A DNA stretch of 64,000 bases from Kingdonia uniflora (GCA_014058105.1 JACGCM010001110.1:62001-126000), one strand, 5' to 3'. Counted from the first letter of the stretch, positions 34,755-46,480 are shown. The notes: generated by a model not told the origin, from the sequence alone. A program made the numbers and translations.

Positions 34755-36110
34755 TATACTCCATTTTCTTCAATCTTTTCTTCTTCTTCTTCTTCCTTAT
34801 CTATCTCTTCTTCTTCTTCATCATCTGTCTCTTCTTCTTCCTCGTCTGTATCTTCATCAAATTCTTCATCACTATCCTCAGCCTCTTCTTCACTATCTGT
34901 CCACCCATACTCCCTCTCCTCTATCTAGCTAGCTTTACTATTGGAGGATGAATCATAGCATTGCAGTAAATCCAATGTATTTTTTTTTTCAGAAGAAGAG
35001 TCACTCTCAGTTATAAAGAAAATAAGCATTTTTGAGGTTTTGAAGAGAAAAGAAAGAAGAAACACTTGTGGTTTCGAAAAAGGTATGAGAAAAGTCTTGG
35101 TTTTATAAAGAAAATGCATTTAAGGGGTTTTTGAAAAGAGAATGAACAATAAATAAAATTCTGGTTTCCCAATGTTGGTAGTTCGGGGGATAATGGTTAG
35201 GGAGGGAAGGTTTGGGGTTATGTTAAGTATGTATAGAGTGTACACACATGATCACTAATAGATTATAAACATAAAAAACTTGTATAAGAAGAATACACAT
35301 AACTTGTATCACAAGAAACTCTCAATTTCATCCCATTGAGGATTTGCCTTTAAACTGTTTACAAAATTCATTCGACCCCATAGTCACACTCACCTTGACA
35401 TTCAAATTAGTCACAGTCTCAAATTCTACATTCATCTTTCCTTCTTCATGCATATAGTTATTTAGCCACATAAGGTGCTTACATTTAACATTTTCTCAAA
35501 CTAGGAATTTCTTACCCTTGCTTCTCTAAGAAGTAGATTTACACAATTTTATGACACCACAACCACTTTTAGGGTAAACTAAAGTCTTCCAATGACATTC
35601 TCTCCACCAGTACCCAATTTCCTCACAACCAAAGTAACCTCCATTAAAAGAGAGGCTACTCATACTTGGTGAATTGGAAGATGGTCTAATGGCCTCACTC
35701 AACCATTAGAAAGCACCACAGGTAGGGAATTTTCATTTCAAGTACTTTTTATCAGGGTTCTCTATTGATTTAGAAACATAGAATTGCATTATTCCATTAG
35801 AATTTGGCTTCTTGCATGTACTATATAACCATGAACAATCTTTAATACTATGAAAAGCTTGATCACAGATATGACACAAATCATCCTACAATAAAAATTA
35901 TAAATCATCATTAAGTTAGTCTTTAGTCCTAATTTATGTCCTTACAATTTGTTTTTAGTCTCCATTTCTTACCTTTAAGCTTTAATGGTAATTTCTCAAA
36001 ATTCACATAAAATACCTGATTAATGAGAGAGACAGAGAGATATGAAGTGATTTTACCTTCACATCACCACCACCACCACCACTACCACCACCACCACCTC
36101 TACCTCCCAT
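34755..36110 (-). pseudogene. MULE H1 second gene: Gly-rich, CCHC/GRF zinc-finger, acidic-tail protein
   Basis: Minus-strand gene converging on the transposase. It starts MGGRGGGGGSGGGGG at 36110. A donor AAG|GT at 36057 and acceptor AG at 35886 remove an intron. Exon 2 has a CCHC knuckle (CHICDQAFHSIKDC), a GRF-like finger region (NSNGIMQFYVSK...CGAF), a second knuckle-like GCEEIGYWWREC, and a Cys/Lys-rich part (CGVIKLCKSTS). Far downstream is a very acidic Glu/Asp tail (about 34910-34755). Internal stops are present. The same protein is recognisable in MULE H2 (45840-46350 minus), which argues for a real second gene. Function unknown; the position recalls mudrB of maize MuDR, without evident homology. 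Confidence 0.6.
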
Positions 36111-36510
36111 AAACATATAGACAAACCAACACCAAAACTCAAAAATGAGATAGAGATAAAGAGAGAGAGAACTTTAATGAAGATATTTGGGGAAGGAGAT
36201 GACCAACACCAAAATTTAGAAAAATTAAAGAGATTTGGGAAGGAGATGACCGTTGGGGTATTTGGGGAAGGAGATGACCGTTGGGGATTATTTTGTTGAA
36301 GAGATGACCTGAAGACAACTTGTTTACCTGTTAGAAGAAATTACGTATAACTCACGTGAGGGTAGTTTAGTTACTTCATGTCAAAATTTGACTTTAACGG
36401 AGGCTGACCTATGATGAGATGTCATTTGGGGACCAAAGCTGCTTATTTAAACAACTTGGGGACTAAATATAAATATTCAGTTTGTAGGTGGGGGACTATA
36501 CTCAAAAAAT

Positions 36511-36769
36511 CCCTTAATATTAAGTATCACGTATTTATAAAGTACATAAACAGATCGAGATTCCTCATTTTTCGACACTGGAGATGATTGTTGATCCGCT
36601 TACTAAAGGACTTCCGATACCCACCTTCAAGGGACATGTAACGCGTATAGGATATTTGGAGTCTTTTTGAGGATCACTCTTTTTATGTGGGAGTAGTGAT
36701 TCTTTTAATTTATTTATTGTTACTGCACTAGGATTCTTTATCCATATGAGAGTTATTCCTTGTTATTAT
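36511..36769 (+). pseudogene. Copia I RNase H tail and 3' region, part 1
   Basis: The reading STLEMIVDPLTKGLPIPTFK, then a GHVTRIGYLESF-type end and stop near 36668, is the conserved C-terminus of copia pol. The 3' untranslated region follows and is cut at 36765-36769 (ATTAT) by gypsy E. It continues at 42514. Confidence 0.85.
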
Positions 36770-37300
36770 TAATCCACAATAAGATTAAGAAGCTTGTGTT
36801 AGTAGAGAATTACGAAGAACACCAATTGGTTTTGAAAAATAGAGAAATCGATTACTTAAAACAAAATAATTACAAGAAGAAAACTCCCAAACCCTAGGCT
36901 TTTCTCATAACTCTTTCAGATTTAACATATAAAAAAGATAACCTAAGCCCTCTTTATATAGATGGAACTCAAAATTACAAAATAGAACGCATCTCGAAGC
37001 AAAATAATACCTGAGAATAAAACACCGCCAGGGTCGTTCGAACGAACTAGAAAGTCGTTCAAACAACTTTACGTCTAATTGGTCTAAACCCTAGAAAAGT
37101 TGTCTGGCCGTTCGAACGAAACCCAACTCGTTCGAACAAAAATATGGTTTTGGGCTCGTTCGAACTACAATAAAAGTCGTTCGAACGAAATATGGCTCTA
37201 GGCCAAAATTCCAGAGGACATGTCAACTCGTTCGAACGACTCTTAATGTCATTCAAATAACTTTGACAAATCTTCAAAAATACTAGATCTTCCTGGATCA
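36770..37300 (-). repeat. 3' LTR of gypsy E
   Basis: 531 bp. Read on minus it runs TGATCCAGGAAGATC...GGATTA. It lacks about 27 bp present in the 5' LTR. It carries TTCGAA-centred palindromes between about 37030 and 37240. Confidence 0.93.
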
Positions 37301-37314
37301 TGGCTCCCCCCTTT
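37301..37314 (-). other. Polypurine tract of gypsy E
   Basis: Minus strand AAAGGGGGGAGCCA, directly before the 3' LTR. It would prime plus-strand synthesis. Confidence 0.8.
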
Positions 37315-37337
37315 AGGAACCTTGAGCTTCTGCTCAA

Positions 37338-38720
37338 GCTAGAACTAGAGATGTAGGAATGCGGCGGTGCCCAATTCCCTGCTGTACCACTTCGACTTAC
37401 TTGGTAGTTGACCCTTCTTCCTAACTCGGAACGAATCAATAGCACCCAGTCTTATAGTATGAACCTTCCGCTCTAGAATACCATCCTCCGGCAATGGATC
37501 TTCTCTTTCCATCCATAAGTTATCAACTGACGGTAGGTGAGTATCGATTGCAGAGTCTTCATCCAAAAGAGAAGGCTCAAACAGCTTCAAATGGTTGACA
37601 TTAATCACCGAATACATTATCATAAAAGGTGGCAAATCCAACTGGAATGCATTGTCACCAATCTTCTTAAGTATCAAAAACGGACCATAACGGATAGGTT
37701 TAAGCTTCTTACCTTCCCCCTTAAGTCGTTCCTTACCCAAATGCGACCAAATGAGGTCGCCCTCAAAAAAAGTACACTCAACCCTAAGCTTGTCGTGGCG
37801 AGCTTTATACTTCGCTTGAGTCTTCTTCAACTGAGCTTCAACCACCTCATGAACCTTGTAAATCTTCTCAATGAAACGTTGAGCTTTAACCTGCTCTTCT
37901 TCCTCCTTCCCTAATACTGTCTTGTCGCCAAGACTAAATGCCAAATCAAAAGGGATTTACGGCAAGTACCCCAAACAAACTTCAAAAGGAGACTTCAACG
38001 TGAAACCATGAATTGCCCTGTTGAATACAAACTGAAGATACGGTAAACTTTCATCTCAAGTCTTAGGATGCTTAGAATGGAATCCCCATAATGAATGTAC
38101 CAAAGTGCAGTTAACGACCTCTGTTTGCCCGTCTGTATGTGGATGAAAAGCGGTACTTCTCTTCAACTAAGTGTCTATCATCCCCCATAACGATCTCTAG
38201 AAATGCCCAAAAAAGCGGCTATCCATATCAGAAATAATAGAAGAAGGGTGCCCGAAATACCTCCAGACGTCTCTGAAAAACAATCGCGCTGCTCCTTCCC
38301 CTGTGACCATCTTCTGGCATGGAATAAGAACAATCATCTTGCTGAATCGATCCACCACCACAAACAAATAGTCATTTTTACACCTAGTTATGGGCAAACC
38401 ACCCATAAGATCCATCGAAATACTCTCCCAAGGTCGACAAGGAACTTGCAATGGTAAGTACAGTCCTATCTGACTATTGGAAGGTTTCGATGTGTTGCAT
38501 AGCACGCAACCACGAACCATACGAACAACATCCACATGTATCTTGAGCCAATAGACATAACGCCGCAAATTTAAAAGAGTCTTCTCAACCCCAAAATGTC
38601 CTGCCACCCGGGAATAATGTGCCTCTCGAATCCACTGTTAACGGTCTCTACCCTCAGGAATACATAGTAGACTACCCCTGTAAATCAAACCATCCTTTAG
38701 AACATACTCGCACATCTTAC
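37338..38720 (-). pseudogene. Gypsy E integrase and chromodomain-like tail
   Basis: The zinc-binding H2C2 segment (HFGVEKTLLNLRRYVYW...CVLC) and core (SMDLMGGLPITRCKNDYLFV; DMDSRF) lie at 38607-38197. After two stops the C-terminal part (37944-37345) has the GDLIWSHLGKERL and GPFLILKKIGDNAFQLDLP blocks. The final 45 residues (GILERKVHTIR...FRVRKKGQLPSKSKWYSREL) resemble a degenerate chromodomain, which is an inference. Integrase is interrupted by stops. Confidence 0.85.
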
Positions 38721-40793
38721 CCTACAATAACTTCTCGTGAATCACATTGAGCTCCTTGTCGTCGTTATACCATGAAGCGTACTCAGAAAGAACAATCGGC
38801 TGGATCTGCATAGCTACCAACAAAGTGGAAATAGTCGGTAATCGGGGTCGAGATAACATATCAGACATCTTGTTATCCACTCCTTTCTTATACTTGATCA
38901 ATAAGGTAAACTGCTGAAGGTACGACATCCACTTCATATGACGAGCTTGCTGAAGCTTGGATTGCGTAGATAAGAACTGTAACGGTTTGGGATAGGAATG
39001 TACCACAATCTTCTTTCCCAATAAGTAACTCCGTCAATGCTTAACTGGTTGATATAACGCGTAAAAATTCTTATCGAAGGTAGGATAATTGCGTACTGCT
39101 CCTATAAATATCTTAGAATGGTAAGTAACCGGCTTCCCATCCTGTAAAAGGATTGCCTCCAATGCATAGTCTGACGCATCTGTCTCGACCTCAAAAGGCC
39201 GCTATAAATTAGGCAATGCTAACACTGGTGTATCCGTAATCTTCCGCTTCAGTAATAGAAAAGTCTTCTCATGGTGCTCTTCTCACGCAAACTGTACCCC
39301 GGTCTTCGTTAAAGAATACAACGGTGCGGCTATTTGTGAAAAATACCGAATAAATTTCTGTAAGTACTGACAAGAACCCATAAAATTTCTCACTTCCGTC
39401 ACTATGCGGGGTCTAGGCTAATTAGTAATGACCGAGACCTTCACTGGATCGACCTTAAGCTCGCCGCCACCAATAATAAAACCCAAATAGACTAGCTCCC
39501 GTTTCCCAAACTCGTACTTCTTCCCGTTCAGAAAAAACTGTTGTGATCGCAACACGCCCAACACTTTGTGTAAATGCCCAAGATGCTCCTCCCACGTACG
39601 ACTATATATCAAGATATTATCCAATTATACAATCACAAAATCATCAATAAATGCACGAAGTACCTCATTCATTAGCCGCATAAACGTCGTATTACATAAC
39701 CCAAAATGCATCACTAACCACTCAAATAAGCCCTGTTTGGTTTTGAAAGCTATCTTCCAAGTATCCTCCTCCCGGATTCAAACTTGATGGTAACCCGACT
39801 TAAGATCCAACTTGGTGAAAAACTGAGCCGTCTGTAATTCATCCAAAAGTTCGTCAATCTGTGGAAGCGGATAACGATTATTTACCATGATCTTGTTCAA
39901 CGCCCGATAATCCACACACATCCTCCAAGACCTATCCTTCTTCGGCACCAGTAATACTGGTGAACCACAAGGTGAACAACTTGGATTAATAACTCCTTGC
40001 TCCAGGAGTTCATGTACCTGTTTCTTGATCTCATCAGAATCTGTAACAGAAGCCCGATATAACCCAATATTAGGTAGTCGCTCACCATTCACCACAGTAA
40101 TATCATGCTCCATATCCCTCTTACGCGACATCCCTTCTATGCCCAAAAACAAGTCTTCATACTCCTTTTGAAACTTTCTCATATCAGTTTGTTGCTTAGG
40201 AGACATTACCAAAGTAGACAATATTGTAACCAATGGACCCTCTTGAACCAGTCGCACCACCAACAACATAAATTTGCCGCTTGTATTAACCAACCTCTTC
40301 GCCTGAGTCACTGTTACCAAATTACTGGTAGTACTATGTTCCTTGTACGCATTAATATGAAACGCAGTCCCATCCTTCACCAAACGATACTTGCGAGCAC
40401 GACAGTAAAGGATTGCATCTCGGTCCCAAAGATAAGGGCTACCCAAGATGACTTGACACACGTCCAGTGGAACTACCTCACATGACACTTCATCAATAAA
40501 CTTTTCAGTAATCGCAAACTTGAACGTGCACTGCTTAATGATCTTCAACTCCGCGTCTTTCTGAATCCAACCAAAATCATACGGCTTAGGATGAGCCACA
40601 GTGGCCAAACCCATCTTCTTCACCACCACCTCAGAAATTAAATTGTTCTGACTACCCGGATCAATCATGGCCTCAACTAAGCTCTGCTTCACCTGAATGC
40701 TGACATAGAAAAGCTCTTCCCGACTCACCTCGTCGATAACTAGAGGTTACTTGAACATTATAGTAAACTTAGGATTTGGCTTATCTTAGTTTG
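38721..40793 (-). pseudogene. Gypsy E protease, reverse transcriptase and RNase H
   Basis: Open from 40728 to 39778: protease with AMIDPGSQNNLIS (DPG where DSG/DTG is usual), then RT (SPCGSPVLLVPKKDRSWRMC, DYRALNK, RYPLPQIDELLDEL, FFTKLDLKSGYHQV). A stop follows at 39777. The YVDD-equivalent reads with a stop and LDNI, so a catalytic Asp is changed to Asn. RNase H (VETDASDYA) is near 39185, and the tether with YKKGVDNKMSDMLSR at 38870. No active enzyme is possible. Confidence 0.9.
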
Positions 40794-40794
40794 G

Positions 40795-41914
40795 AAGATC
40801 CACAATCTTTGTGGCTAGTGCACGTTTTTCTTTCTTGCCTTCCTCCTCCTTCGGGCGAACCTCTGGGTGAAATTTCCAACATCTATTAAAATTTTGCCCA
40901 TTAGCCTTGCAATGACTATAGATAGTTCCCTTAAATGAAGACCCCTCTCCTTTGGACTCCCCTTTCTTATCAAACTTCCAATTAGCTTTGTACCCCGACT
41001 TGCTCTTGTCGTCATTCTTGTCGCTCTTCAAGTACTCGCCTTCAATGGCAACTGCTTTAACGGTAGCGTCATCGATATTTTCTACCTTGAAGAGCTTTAA
41101 TTCTCTCCTAATGGACTTCGACAAACCCCTCGTATACTTCATGAACACGTCTTACTCATCCACGTCAATATCCAAATCCAACGCTTGGTTATGAAATTTT
41201 GTAGTGAATTGTTATACGGATTGCCTAAACCTTTGGAACAAATTGTGCCTTTTGTACCATCACTCCTGTTCATACCTAATCGGATAAAATTGCTTCCTCA
41301 CCAAAACCTTAAATTCCTTCCAACTTAGACTTCTGACATCATGTCATTTTCGATAGGATTTCCACCACGTTAGTGAATGACTTGTGAATTTCAAAGAAGA
41401 GAAACAAATCTTTTGAGCGCTCGAATATTCATCAACAGAAAAATAGGTCTCTAACCTATCTAACCAATTATCTAATTTCTCAGCATCGACGGAACCATCG
41501 AATACCGGAATCTCAATCTTAAAACTAATACGAAGATTACGCATAGGATTCATTGACTTACCAAAACTTGGGCGCTCCTTTACAGAATTGGCATCACTAG
41601 AATCACTAGCTATCCCCGCATTATCGATGTTTCCATCCCCCTTTAAAACCCTTTTTTTCCTCGAGCGGCCTCACCGTGTCGCCAAAGTGGAAGCCTTCGC
41701 GAGGTTTGTGAGATGCAATTATTTAACTAACTCCCCTACATTAGAAGTTAGGTCGGAAACTGTCATTTCCAAATGTTTGAGTCGATCGTTGGCCTCTTCC
41801 ATCTCCAAATCGTCCATCTTCTTCGAATTAGGCTTGCGATGAATCGTCAACGGACTCACTAGCTTCTCTTTCGTTTGCTTGAGACGATCACGTGTAAGGA
41901 CCATAAACCGCAAT
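40795..41914 (-). pseudogene. Gypsy E gag
   Basis: Starts MRFMVLTRDRLKQTKEKL at 41913. An N-terminal charged helix is followed by a basic/acidic linker and the gag core (FDGSVDAEKLDNWLDRLETYF; SLTWWKSYRK; VFMKYTRGLSKSIRREL). The zinc knuckle CKANGQNFNRC (degenerate CxxC...H...C) is near 40870-40910. At least three stops break it. Confidence 0.88.
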
Positions 41915-41941
41915 CAACCCCCGAAGATTGTAACTAGAAAA

Positions 41942-41952
41942 CTGATACCACT
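41942..41952 (-). other. Primer-binding site of gypsy E
   Basis: AGTGGTATCAG on the minus strand, directly after the 5' LTR, as in elements A and C. Confidence 0.85.
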
Positions 41953-42508
41953 TAATCCACAATACGATTGAGAAGCTTGTGTTAGTAGAGAATTTCGAAG
42001 AACACCAATTGGTTTGGAAAAATAAAGAAATCGATTACTTAAAATGAAGTAATTACAAGAAGAAAACTCTGAAACCCTAGGTTTTTCTCAGAACTCTTTC
42101 AGATCTAACATATATAAAAAAGATAACCTAAGTCCGCTTTATATAGAGGGAACTCAAAATTATAAAATAGAACGCATCTCGAGGTAAAATAATGCCTGAG
42201 AATTTAAACACCGCCAGAGTCGTTCGAACGAACTAGGAAGTCGTTCGAACGACTTGGCGACTAATTGGTCTAAACCCTATAAAAGTTGTCTGGTCGTTCG
42301 AACGAAATCCAACTCGTTCGAGCAAAAATATGGCTTTGGGCTAAAATTCTAGACGACATGGCAATTCGTTCGAACGACAATAAAAGTCGTTCGAACGAAA
42401 TATGGCTCTGGGCCAAAATTCCAGAAGACATGTCATCATTCGATCGACTCTCAATATCATTCGAACGACTTTGACAAATCTTCAAAAATACTAGATCCTC
42501 CTGGATTA
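41953..42508 (-). repeat. 5' LTR of gypsy E with TATA box and TTCGAA array
   Basis: 556-bp LTR, minus-strand ends TAATCC...GGATTA. It carries six exact TTCGAA palindromes plus near-matches in about 250 bp (42219-42470), several within the 14-bp palindrome GTCGTTCGAACGAC. A TATA-like TATATAAAGC lies at 42138-42147 (minus). The array is upstream of the TATA box, in U3. Confidence 0.93.
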
Positions 42509-42513
42509 ATTAT

Positions 42514-43169
42514 TTTGGTCGACATTCAGTTTTGATTTTGATTATTCAGCTGTAATTATATTTGGATCCGTTATTATATGTGCGCATATTAAGTTTTAAT
42601 TATGCAATTGCAATAAAGTTTGAGATATGAGTAATTTTATCACATGATGATTGTTTAAGTATCAAGTGCCTTTAGAGAATACTAAAAGGTTTCTCAAGTT
42701 TGCCTGGGCTGGATATGGGTAGGCTCCACATCTTTTGGCCTTCATTTCAGTATGAGCGATGGTCTTCGCATGGTGAGTTGCCTAAGTATTAAAATGACAT
42801 GTGTCTGGTAAACACATGTTGCAAGACACTAATAGAAATGTACTAGCACATCATTAAGGTGTATATTTACCATTTACACGCTAAACTCCACAGTAAAGAA
42901 ATTACATTTAAAAGTTATTGAGGTTGCTACCCCAATGTCTACGTTATAAATTAGGCATGTGCTCAAAAGCCTAACTAAAATTTGCCCGTAAACCGTGTTA
43001 GCCATCTTTGTAGTCGTAGAGTGATAGTCAAGTTTGATGTAACATTGCCTTTGAAAAATTATCATGTGTGGCTTTAAAAATAAAGGATGACCATCAGTTT
43101 TTCATAAAAAATTATGAATTAGACTAAAAATATTTTTCTTAAAAATCAAGTAAGCGCCAGGTGAGAGAT
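42514..43169 (+). other. Copia I 3' untranslated region, part 2
   Basis: Resumes copia I after gypsy E and runs to the purine-rich tract CCAGGTGAGAGAT just before the 3' LTR. No coding sequence is expected or seen. Confidence 0.75.
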
Positions 43170-43548
43170 TGTTAGATTTTCCTTCTATACCGGTACTACT
43201 CAATATTTTATCTTCCGATTTACGAGTACACATGTTAATAGGTTGTATAGGTATTATTGGTTGTGCCCAATTGTTACACCAAGTTAAGGTTGGTGGGACC
43301 TATTATTACTCTTTATTATGGGTTTGAGGGTATAATGGGAAAACCACTTAAACCCTATTAGGTTAAATAGAGAGGAAGTCACTATTGGAGGCTACAACAC
43401 AGAAAACTATCCCATTACGGTCTGTAGCCAATCCAAAGAAAAACTCCACTGAAGAACAAAAGGATTTTGCAAAAGCAGGAGAATAGTTTAGTATAATTTA
43501 TTTTCCATATCCTATTATTGATCATAGTAATTGTATGCAATTCCTACA
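43170..43548 (+). repeat. 3' LTR of copia I
   Basis: 379-bp LTR from TGTTAGATTTTCC to TTCCTACA, followed by the TSD AAACC. Confidence 0.92.
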
Positions 43549-43553
43549 AAACC

Positions 43554-44280
43554 ACATGCAATTTACTATCTAGTCATTACATTGTACAAGGTTCACTTTG
43601 TTACATTCAAACTTTACTCACATATGGCCTTCCTATTTGAAATACTGCATACAACAACTTCAACGTCTTTTTATAAAGCTTGATCAACTAGCATTTTCTC
43701 AACTATCCTTCAACTTCTTTTTAACAATATCTTCCAAAAACCAGCATTGTCATGCTGAAGGCATACGTGTCCCGAAGATATCACTATTGTATATATTGTA
43801 TTATCTTGAAAAGGAGGATAATCCTCATACTAGCATTCTTCCACACCTTTCATAAAAACCAGCACTCTCATTCTGAAGGCATAAGTGTTCCAAAGATATC
43901 ACTACTGTATATTTTATCATCTTGAAAAAGAGGATAATCCCTGCACCAGCCTCCTCGTCAGTGCAATGACTTAATTTTAAGGTAGGATGGATTTTATTAA
44001 AAATAACTTTCAATTTTTTGCTTTGCACCTGGTAAATCTTTATCACTAATTTTTCCATGTCATCCGAATAGAAAATCCTCCGAAGGAAATGTTCCAGCGG
44101 GAACGCATTAAATTAAAGCAAGGATGACGAATGTCAGCCATAACTTCAAGATAACCCATATACTCCACAATTGGTATAATGAACCTACAGTAGGTATGAT
44201 AGCTTCTGCAGTCACACAGGTGAAAGAACCAAGTTTTGGGCCCTACTCTTAGTTCTTTCTAATGGAAATATTTTTATCGG
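43554..44280. repeat. Non-coding stretch with tandem duplication
   Basis: No gene recognised. About 43733-43945 holds two imperfect tandem copies of roughly 120 bp; shared blocks are AAAACCAGCA, TGAAGGCATA(C/A)GTGT, AAGATATCACTA and GAGGATAATCC. It separates the H2 N-terminal part from its C-terminal part, where the MULE catalytic domain would be expected. Confidence 0.7.
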
Positions 44281-46480
44281 AAGTCGAGTCCAAAGCTGCC
44301 GATATGTAAGGCTCAATGCAGCCCCAAGGTCCACTCAAGCTCCAAGACTCACTTAAGCTTTATGGGCCAATCAAGCTCAAAGGGCTACTCAAGTTCCAAA
44401 GGATTCAAGTTCCAACAATTACAAAAGTCATTTCAACATCCAACTAGTGTTTGGAAAGTGAAACTTTTATAGATGTAATGTATAATTTTTAGTTGTGATC
44501 AAACTTTCGTAACTTTTTGGATGGTAAGTTTTGGACATATCTTATTTATGGATGAATGTGAAAGTGTGATGATGATGCGGACCATGATTTTAATGTGAAA
44601 TGTTGTTTTTGTTTAACATTGTCTTCCTGGTTGTAAATGTTTTTTAGGTTTAAACTTGTCTGTTTTAAATATTATAGGTTTTCACTTATACATGTTTTAG
44701 ATAACTTTTTTGAATGTTTAACTTGTCCGTATAATTTCTTGCAGGTGTTAATTGCTTAGTGCTATGGAGGTACTACCTTGCAGGTACCACTATGGCCATC
44801 CAAACTGCACTGTATGGTAAGAAACTGCAAACAAATTAATTTTGTGCTCTGAGTTCCCACTAAAACTGCACTAAGCTACAATTGAAAAAAAAAAAAAAAA
44901 AAACTCAAAATCAATTTTGCTTAAAAACTGCAATAAAACAGTAGCATAATGCAATTAATGGCCAATCTTAGTGATTTACTGAACACTAATGGACTGTTTT
45001 ACTTTCTTACATTTCTGTATTACTTTACTATTTTATTGCTTTATATAGTTTTACTATTTTCACTAACCAAATGGACACTAATGGTCAGTTTTACTATTTT
45101 AAACTCCAAAGTCATTCTATTACCCCCCAACAAGACAACATTTTCTAAAAGCTTAAAAACAGCATACAACAATTTTCTTGAACATATTAAAAATAAAAAA
45201 AACAACTGACAGCAAACAGCACCAACAACAACATTCTAACAGAAAACAAAAAACAAAAAGATCCGAAGGCATGCCCACTAGATCTTGCAGGTAGAATTTG
45301 AAGCACCACCCTTCTTACCCCCACCAAAATGACCACCATTCTTTTTCTTCTAACCATCCCTAGAACCAGGAACACCACCATTTTTTTACCTTCTCTTGTC
45401 CAGAAGCCCCACCATGAGCACCCCCATTACTACATCCTGCAACAGAAACAGTACCTTTAACCCCATTCCTTCTTCCTTCTTCTTCTTCTTAGAACCATTG
45501 TTGAAAGGAGAAATATAGATAGAGTATTTTATTATAGTGTAGTCAAACTTGTATTCAATAGTCTTGGAAACTAAACTCCAAGATCAAAATAGTGGAGCTG
45601 GTTGGGGATAATGGGTTAGGGTTTCAAGGGTGTTATACTCTTAACAAGTTGTACAATCTTCTACATTAACAATAACACATGTTAATTAAAAAAGCAAATC
45701 TATTACAAGGTCCTAAACCCTGTCCGAACAAAATAATCATGTGCATTCTATTATTTGAAATAAAACATAAGGTACACTATAATTAAAGTACCTTACAAAA
45801 ATTATAAATGAAAAATAAAATTACATTAAAAGCAAAAACTAAACAACGTGTTCATTATTTCAAAGCCAAATGACATAAAACTCTATAATACCCGAGACAG
45901 CATTAAAATTAAAGTACAAGTTCCACTTCATCCCAAACTAGATTTTTCCTTAAAGTCTTTTCAAAAATCATTCAAGTTCATTGTCACACTCATTTTGGCC
46001 TTCAAATGGACATTCTTCTTAGCTTCTTCAGACCTCTTCTCAACTTCAACTATGTACTCTTTAGGCCACATAAACTTCTTACAAAAGTAATTCCAATGGT
46101 CCTCTCAGTACCAGATGTGCATAGCTTCATTTGAGACCCACATACTTTGGAGCAATCTAACATTCTCCAAGGAAACTCCTTCCACCAATGATTATGCTAT
46201 AGCCACAACCAAAGCAACCACCTCTTAAAGGTTCACTAGATTGACCAATTGCATTTGAGAGCCATGAAAAGAACCACAGGTTTGGATATGACATTTCAAA
46301 TATTTATAAATGTCAAGGTCCCCTAGGTGCATTTTGACAAAAAAACCATTTTTACTCCGATCACCGATCAAAAGAATGAGAAATGTCAAGCTTACCTAGG
46401 GTCAAAATAACGTAAAGCCAGAATAAGAGAAAAGATATGATCGCTGGGATGGGGAAGATGACCATTCGGGTGGGGATATG
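44281..46480 (+). mobile_element. MULE H2, right part: transposase tail and convergent zinc-finger gene
   Basis: 44290-44470 resembles the Gln-rich repeat tail and end of the H1 transposase. On the minus strand, 46350-45840 matches the H1 second gene: SKNGFFVK..DLDIYKYLKCH, CGSF, then GGCFGCGYSIIIGG. Stops are present. A poly(A) run of about 19 lies at 44885-44903. The element is cut at 46481 by copia G and seems to resume at 52846. Confidence 0.65.

Larger units (their letters stand above)
31420..36510 (+). mobile_element. MULE H1: truncated two-gene Mutator-like element inside copia I
   Basis: A Mutator-like element lacking its 5' end. It has a plus-strand transposase (about 31436-33979) and a convergent minus-strand zinc-finger gene (36110-34755). 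The right terminus (about 36390-36510) reads on minus AAGGGATTTTTTGAGTATAG, then CCCC-rich blocks. The left junction with copia I integrase at about 31420 falls mid-protein, so a deletion removed the MULE N-terminus together with copia RT. Confidence 0.75.
36770..42508 (-). mobile_element. Gypsy E: full-length Ty3/gypsy (chromovirus-type) element
   Basis: A 5739-bp element on the minus strand, flanked by the TSD ATTAT (36765-36769 and 42509-42513). 5' LTR 41953-42508, primer-binding site 41942-41952, gag, protease, RT, RNase H, integrase, a chromodomain-like tail, polypurine tract 37301-37314 and 3' LTR 36770-37300 are all in order. Stops and a changed RT catalytic box show it is dead. Same family as C; related to A and B. 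It sits in the 3' region of copia I. Confidence 0.95.
27359..43548 (+). mobile_element. Copia I: LTR retrotransposon split by later insertions
   Basis: Flanked by the TSD AAACC (27354-27358 and 43549-43553), with LTRs at 27359-27741 and 43170-43548 that begin TGTT(G/A)(A/G)ATTTTCC and end CCTACA. Gag, protease and integrase start lie at 29688-31418. The RNase H tail is at 36511-36660. Its 16 kb span is due to MULE H1 (about 31420-36510) and gypsy E (36770-42508) inside it. RT is missing. Confidence 0.9.

Noticed and set aside
34713..34928. Serine-rich plus-strand protein of 71 codons
   Set aside because: It is the reverse strand of the Glu/Asp-rich tail of the MULE second gene.
42219..42470. 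TTCGAA array as heat-shock elements
   Set aside because: Heat-shock elements need nGAAnnTTCn spacing; here TTC and GAA abut, so the identity of a binding factor is open.
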